Positions 5,615 through 6,696 of a stretch of DNA of 6,696 nt are shown one piece after another; position 1 is the first letter of the stretch; each line of letters opens with the position of its first letter. Where the stretch lies: positions 1 through 6,696 of the forward strand of contig WGDG01000021.1 of the NCBI GenBank assembly GCA_015493425.1. Direction: 5' to 3'. The translations under genes were made by a program, and so were the position numbers. Below the pieces are notes generated by a model. That model was not told the DNA's origin. It searched no databases and saw nothing but the letters and a program-made list of their open reading frames with translations. Origin of the DNA: Sulfurovum sp. (GTDB lineage Bacteria > Campylobacterota > Campylobacteria > Campylobacterales > Sulfurovaceae).

Positions 5615-6696
5615 CTACCCTCCTATCGCCATACGCGGATCTGCGCTGATGACCTTCTTGATACCTGCCAGAGACGCCAGCAGGGAAGCGACGATCACTA
5701 CACCAAAAAGCATCCACGCATCGGGGATTTCCAGTACAACCCGTTTGGGGAACTTGCTGTAGATCAGATGGGAAAAGAGATTGGCAAAGATAAATGCCAA
5801 AATTCCCAGCAGCAGCGTCTCCTGTGCGATCATCTTGACAATCATCTTGTTGGGGATACCGATAAGCTTCATGATAGCGATCTCTTTGATCTTCTCCAGT
5901 GTCATCGTATAGATGATCAGTGCGATGATAATGGTCGAAACGATAACAAGAATGCCCGTAAACATCCCGATCTGCTTGGCTGCGGTCTCGATGACGTTTT
6001 TGGTCAAAATCCACCGCTGCTGCTCTGCCGTGTAGACGCTCTTGTGCAGCGACGTTTCAATGCCTTTTGCCACCTCGTCTATACTGTAACCGGGTCTGAC
6101 ACGGGCAACAACGGCATTGACCATATGCGCCTCCACCCCCTCGATACCTCGTGCCCTGTCGGTACGGATACGGTTGTTGGAGTAGGAAAACTGCAGCTCC
6201 TGCGCATCTTTGAGGCTGACATAGACCAGCGGATCACCGCCGGAAGAGACACTCCCGTGAGTGACGCCCACTACATGGTAGTCGTGCCGCAGCAGCCTGA
6301 TGACATCGCCTACGTGGTAACCTGTTTTGTCCGTAACGACCATTTCATAATGGCTGCGCTCCAGCCCGCGTCCCTCCACGATACGTTTTGGGTTGACAGG
6401 GTTGACCCTGCCAAAGGGGTCGAATCCCACAGCTGTCACGCGCACCGGTTTTGGGGTTTGCGGCAGCTGAATGTTCTGGAATGTCAGTGCTTCGGCACTC
6501 TTGACACCATCGATAACACGCACGGTATCGCGCAGGTCTTCGTGGATGCGGGAGGATTCGGCAAAAGGTCCCAGCGTGTCTTCCTGCACCACCCATCCAT
6601 CCGCTCCGATATCATCAAGCAGTACCTGCGCATCGATGATCATCCCGCGGTAGACACCGATCATGATGAGCACGATACCAAGCAGCATTCCCACCC
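5615..6696 (-). CDS. ABC transporter permease, FtsX/MacB/DevC type (5' end outside window)
   Basis: The last 359 or so residues of an inner-membrane permease; the frame is open to the window edge. The first in-frame start candidate (a GTG near 6694) falls inside the first hydrophobic helix, so the true start is upstream and perhaps 20-30 residues are missing. Numbering from that GTG, the order is: end of TM1 (3-20), a periplasmic MacB-PCD-like domain (about 21-240), TM2 (243-264), a cytoplasmic coupling segment 'EKIKEIAIMKLIGIPNKMI' (267-285) typical of FtsX domains, TM3 (about 288-312) and TM4 (about 326-346). The domain start 'DDIGADGWVVQ' (27-37) is closest in style to DevC-like permeases, which often work with an HlyD-type adaptor and an outer-membrane channel; any adaptor gene would lie beyond the right edge. 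It pairs with the adjacent ATPase one base away. Substrate unknown. Confidence 0.9.
   Translation of the reverse strand, partial: VGMLLGIVLIMIGVYRGMIIDAQVLLDDIGADGWVVQEDTLGPFAESSRIHEDLRDTVRVIDGVKSAEALTFQNIQLPQTPKPVRVTAVGFDPFGRVNPVNPKRIVEGRGLERSHYEMVVTDKTGYHVGDVIRLLRHDYHVVGVTHGSVSSGGDPLVYVSLKDAQELQFSYSNNRIRTDRARGIEGVEAHMVNAVVARVRPGYSIDEVAKGIETSLHKSVYTAEQQRWILTKNVIETAAKQIGMFTGILVIVSTIIIALIIYTMTLEKIKEIAIMKLIGIPNKMIVKMIAQETLLLGILAFIFANLFSHLIYSKFPKRVVLEIPDAWMLFGVVIVASLLASLAGIKKVISADPRMAIGG
5618..5624 (-). promoter_or_regulatory. Ribosome binding site embedded in the permease 3' end
   Basis: AGGAGGG on the minus strand is made from the last sense codons of the permease (Gly-Gly, GGA GGG), immediately before its TAG. 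It lies 4 bases before the ATPase ATG. It fixes the ATPase start and indicates coupled translation of permease and ATPase. Confidence 0.75.

Noticed and set aside
4862..5649. Plus-strand ORFs opposite the ABC ATPase (151, 110 and 102 residues)
   Set aside because: They are antisense shadows of a gene with a complete ABC motif set, and their translations resemble no family.
5586..6014. 142-residue minus-strand ORF inside the ABC permease
   Set aside because: It is a frame shadow of the permease, with biased Asp/Arg/His-rich composition, no recognisable domain and no ribosome binding site.

Overview
The window looks like a chromosomal segment of a Campylobacterota (epsilonproteobacterial) bacterium, possibly close to Sulfurovum or Sulfurimonas. 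This is an inference from protein style (short MKK-type signal peptides, Lys/Ile/Tyr-rich proteins, a TonB receptor paired with a PepSY-type membrane protein) and moderate GC, not from a marker gene. It is almost fully coding: five consecutive genes on the minus strand, and one gene on the plus strand that converges on them at the left end. No RNA gene, mobile element, CRISPR array or phage feature is visible.

Layout, left to right. 34-453 (+) is a small secreted DUF2141-type protein. Its last 14 bases overlap the end of 440-1774 (-), a four-helix membrane protein of the PepSY-associated TM type, built as a tandem duplication with beta-propeller-like periplasmic loops. That gene overlaps by 7 bases the stop of 1768-3819 (-), a TonB-dependent outer-membrane receptor. 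A 97-bp gap with a perfect 14-bp palindrome and an 11-bp-spaced direct repeat separates the receptor from 3917-4789 (-), a cation diffusion facilitator (CDF) metal exporter. A 104-bp gap with a possible promoter separates the CDF gene from 4894-5613 (-), an ABC ATPase. One base beyond that ATPase is 5615-6696 (-), an FtsX/MacB/DevC-type ABC permease whose start lies outside the window.

Transcription on the minus strand therefore runs permease, ATPase, CDF, TonB receptor, PepSY protein. There are probably two or three units: the tightly coupled ABC pair, the CDF gene, and the tightly coupled receptor/PepSY pair. The ABC pair is visibly more GC-rich than the rest. The receptor/PepSY pair fits uptake of a metal chelate across the outer membrane followed by redox handling at the inner membrane. 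The CDF exporter beside it fits removal of excess metal from the cytoplasm. The substrates cannot be read from sequence. The most interesting object is the duplicated PepSY-type protein, whose two periplasmic loops together hold about six blade-like segments and whose helices carry a repeated histidine pattern.
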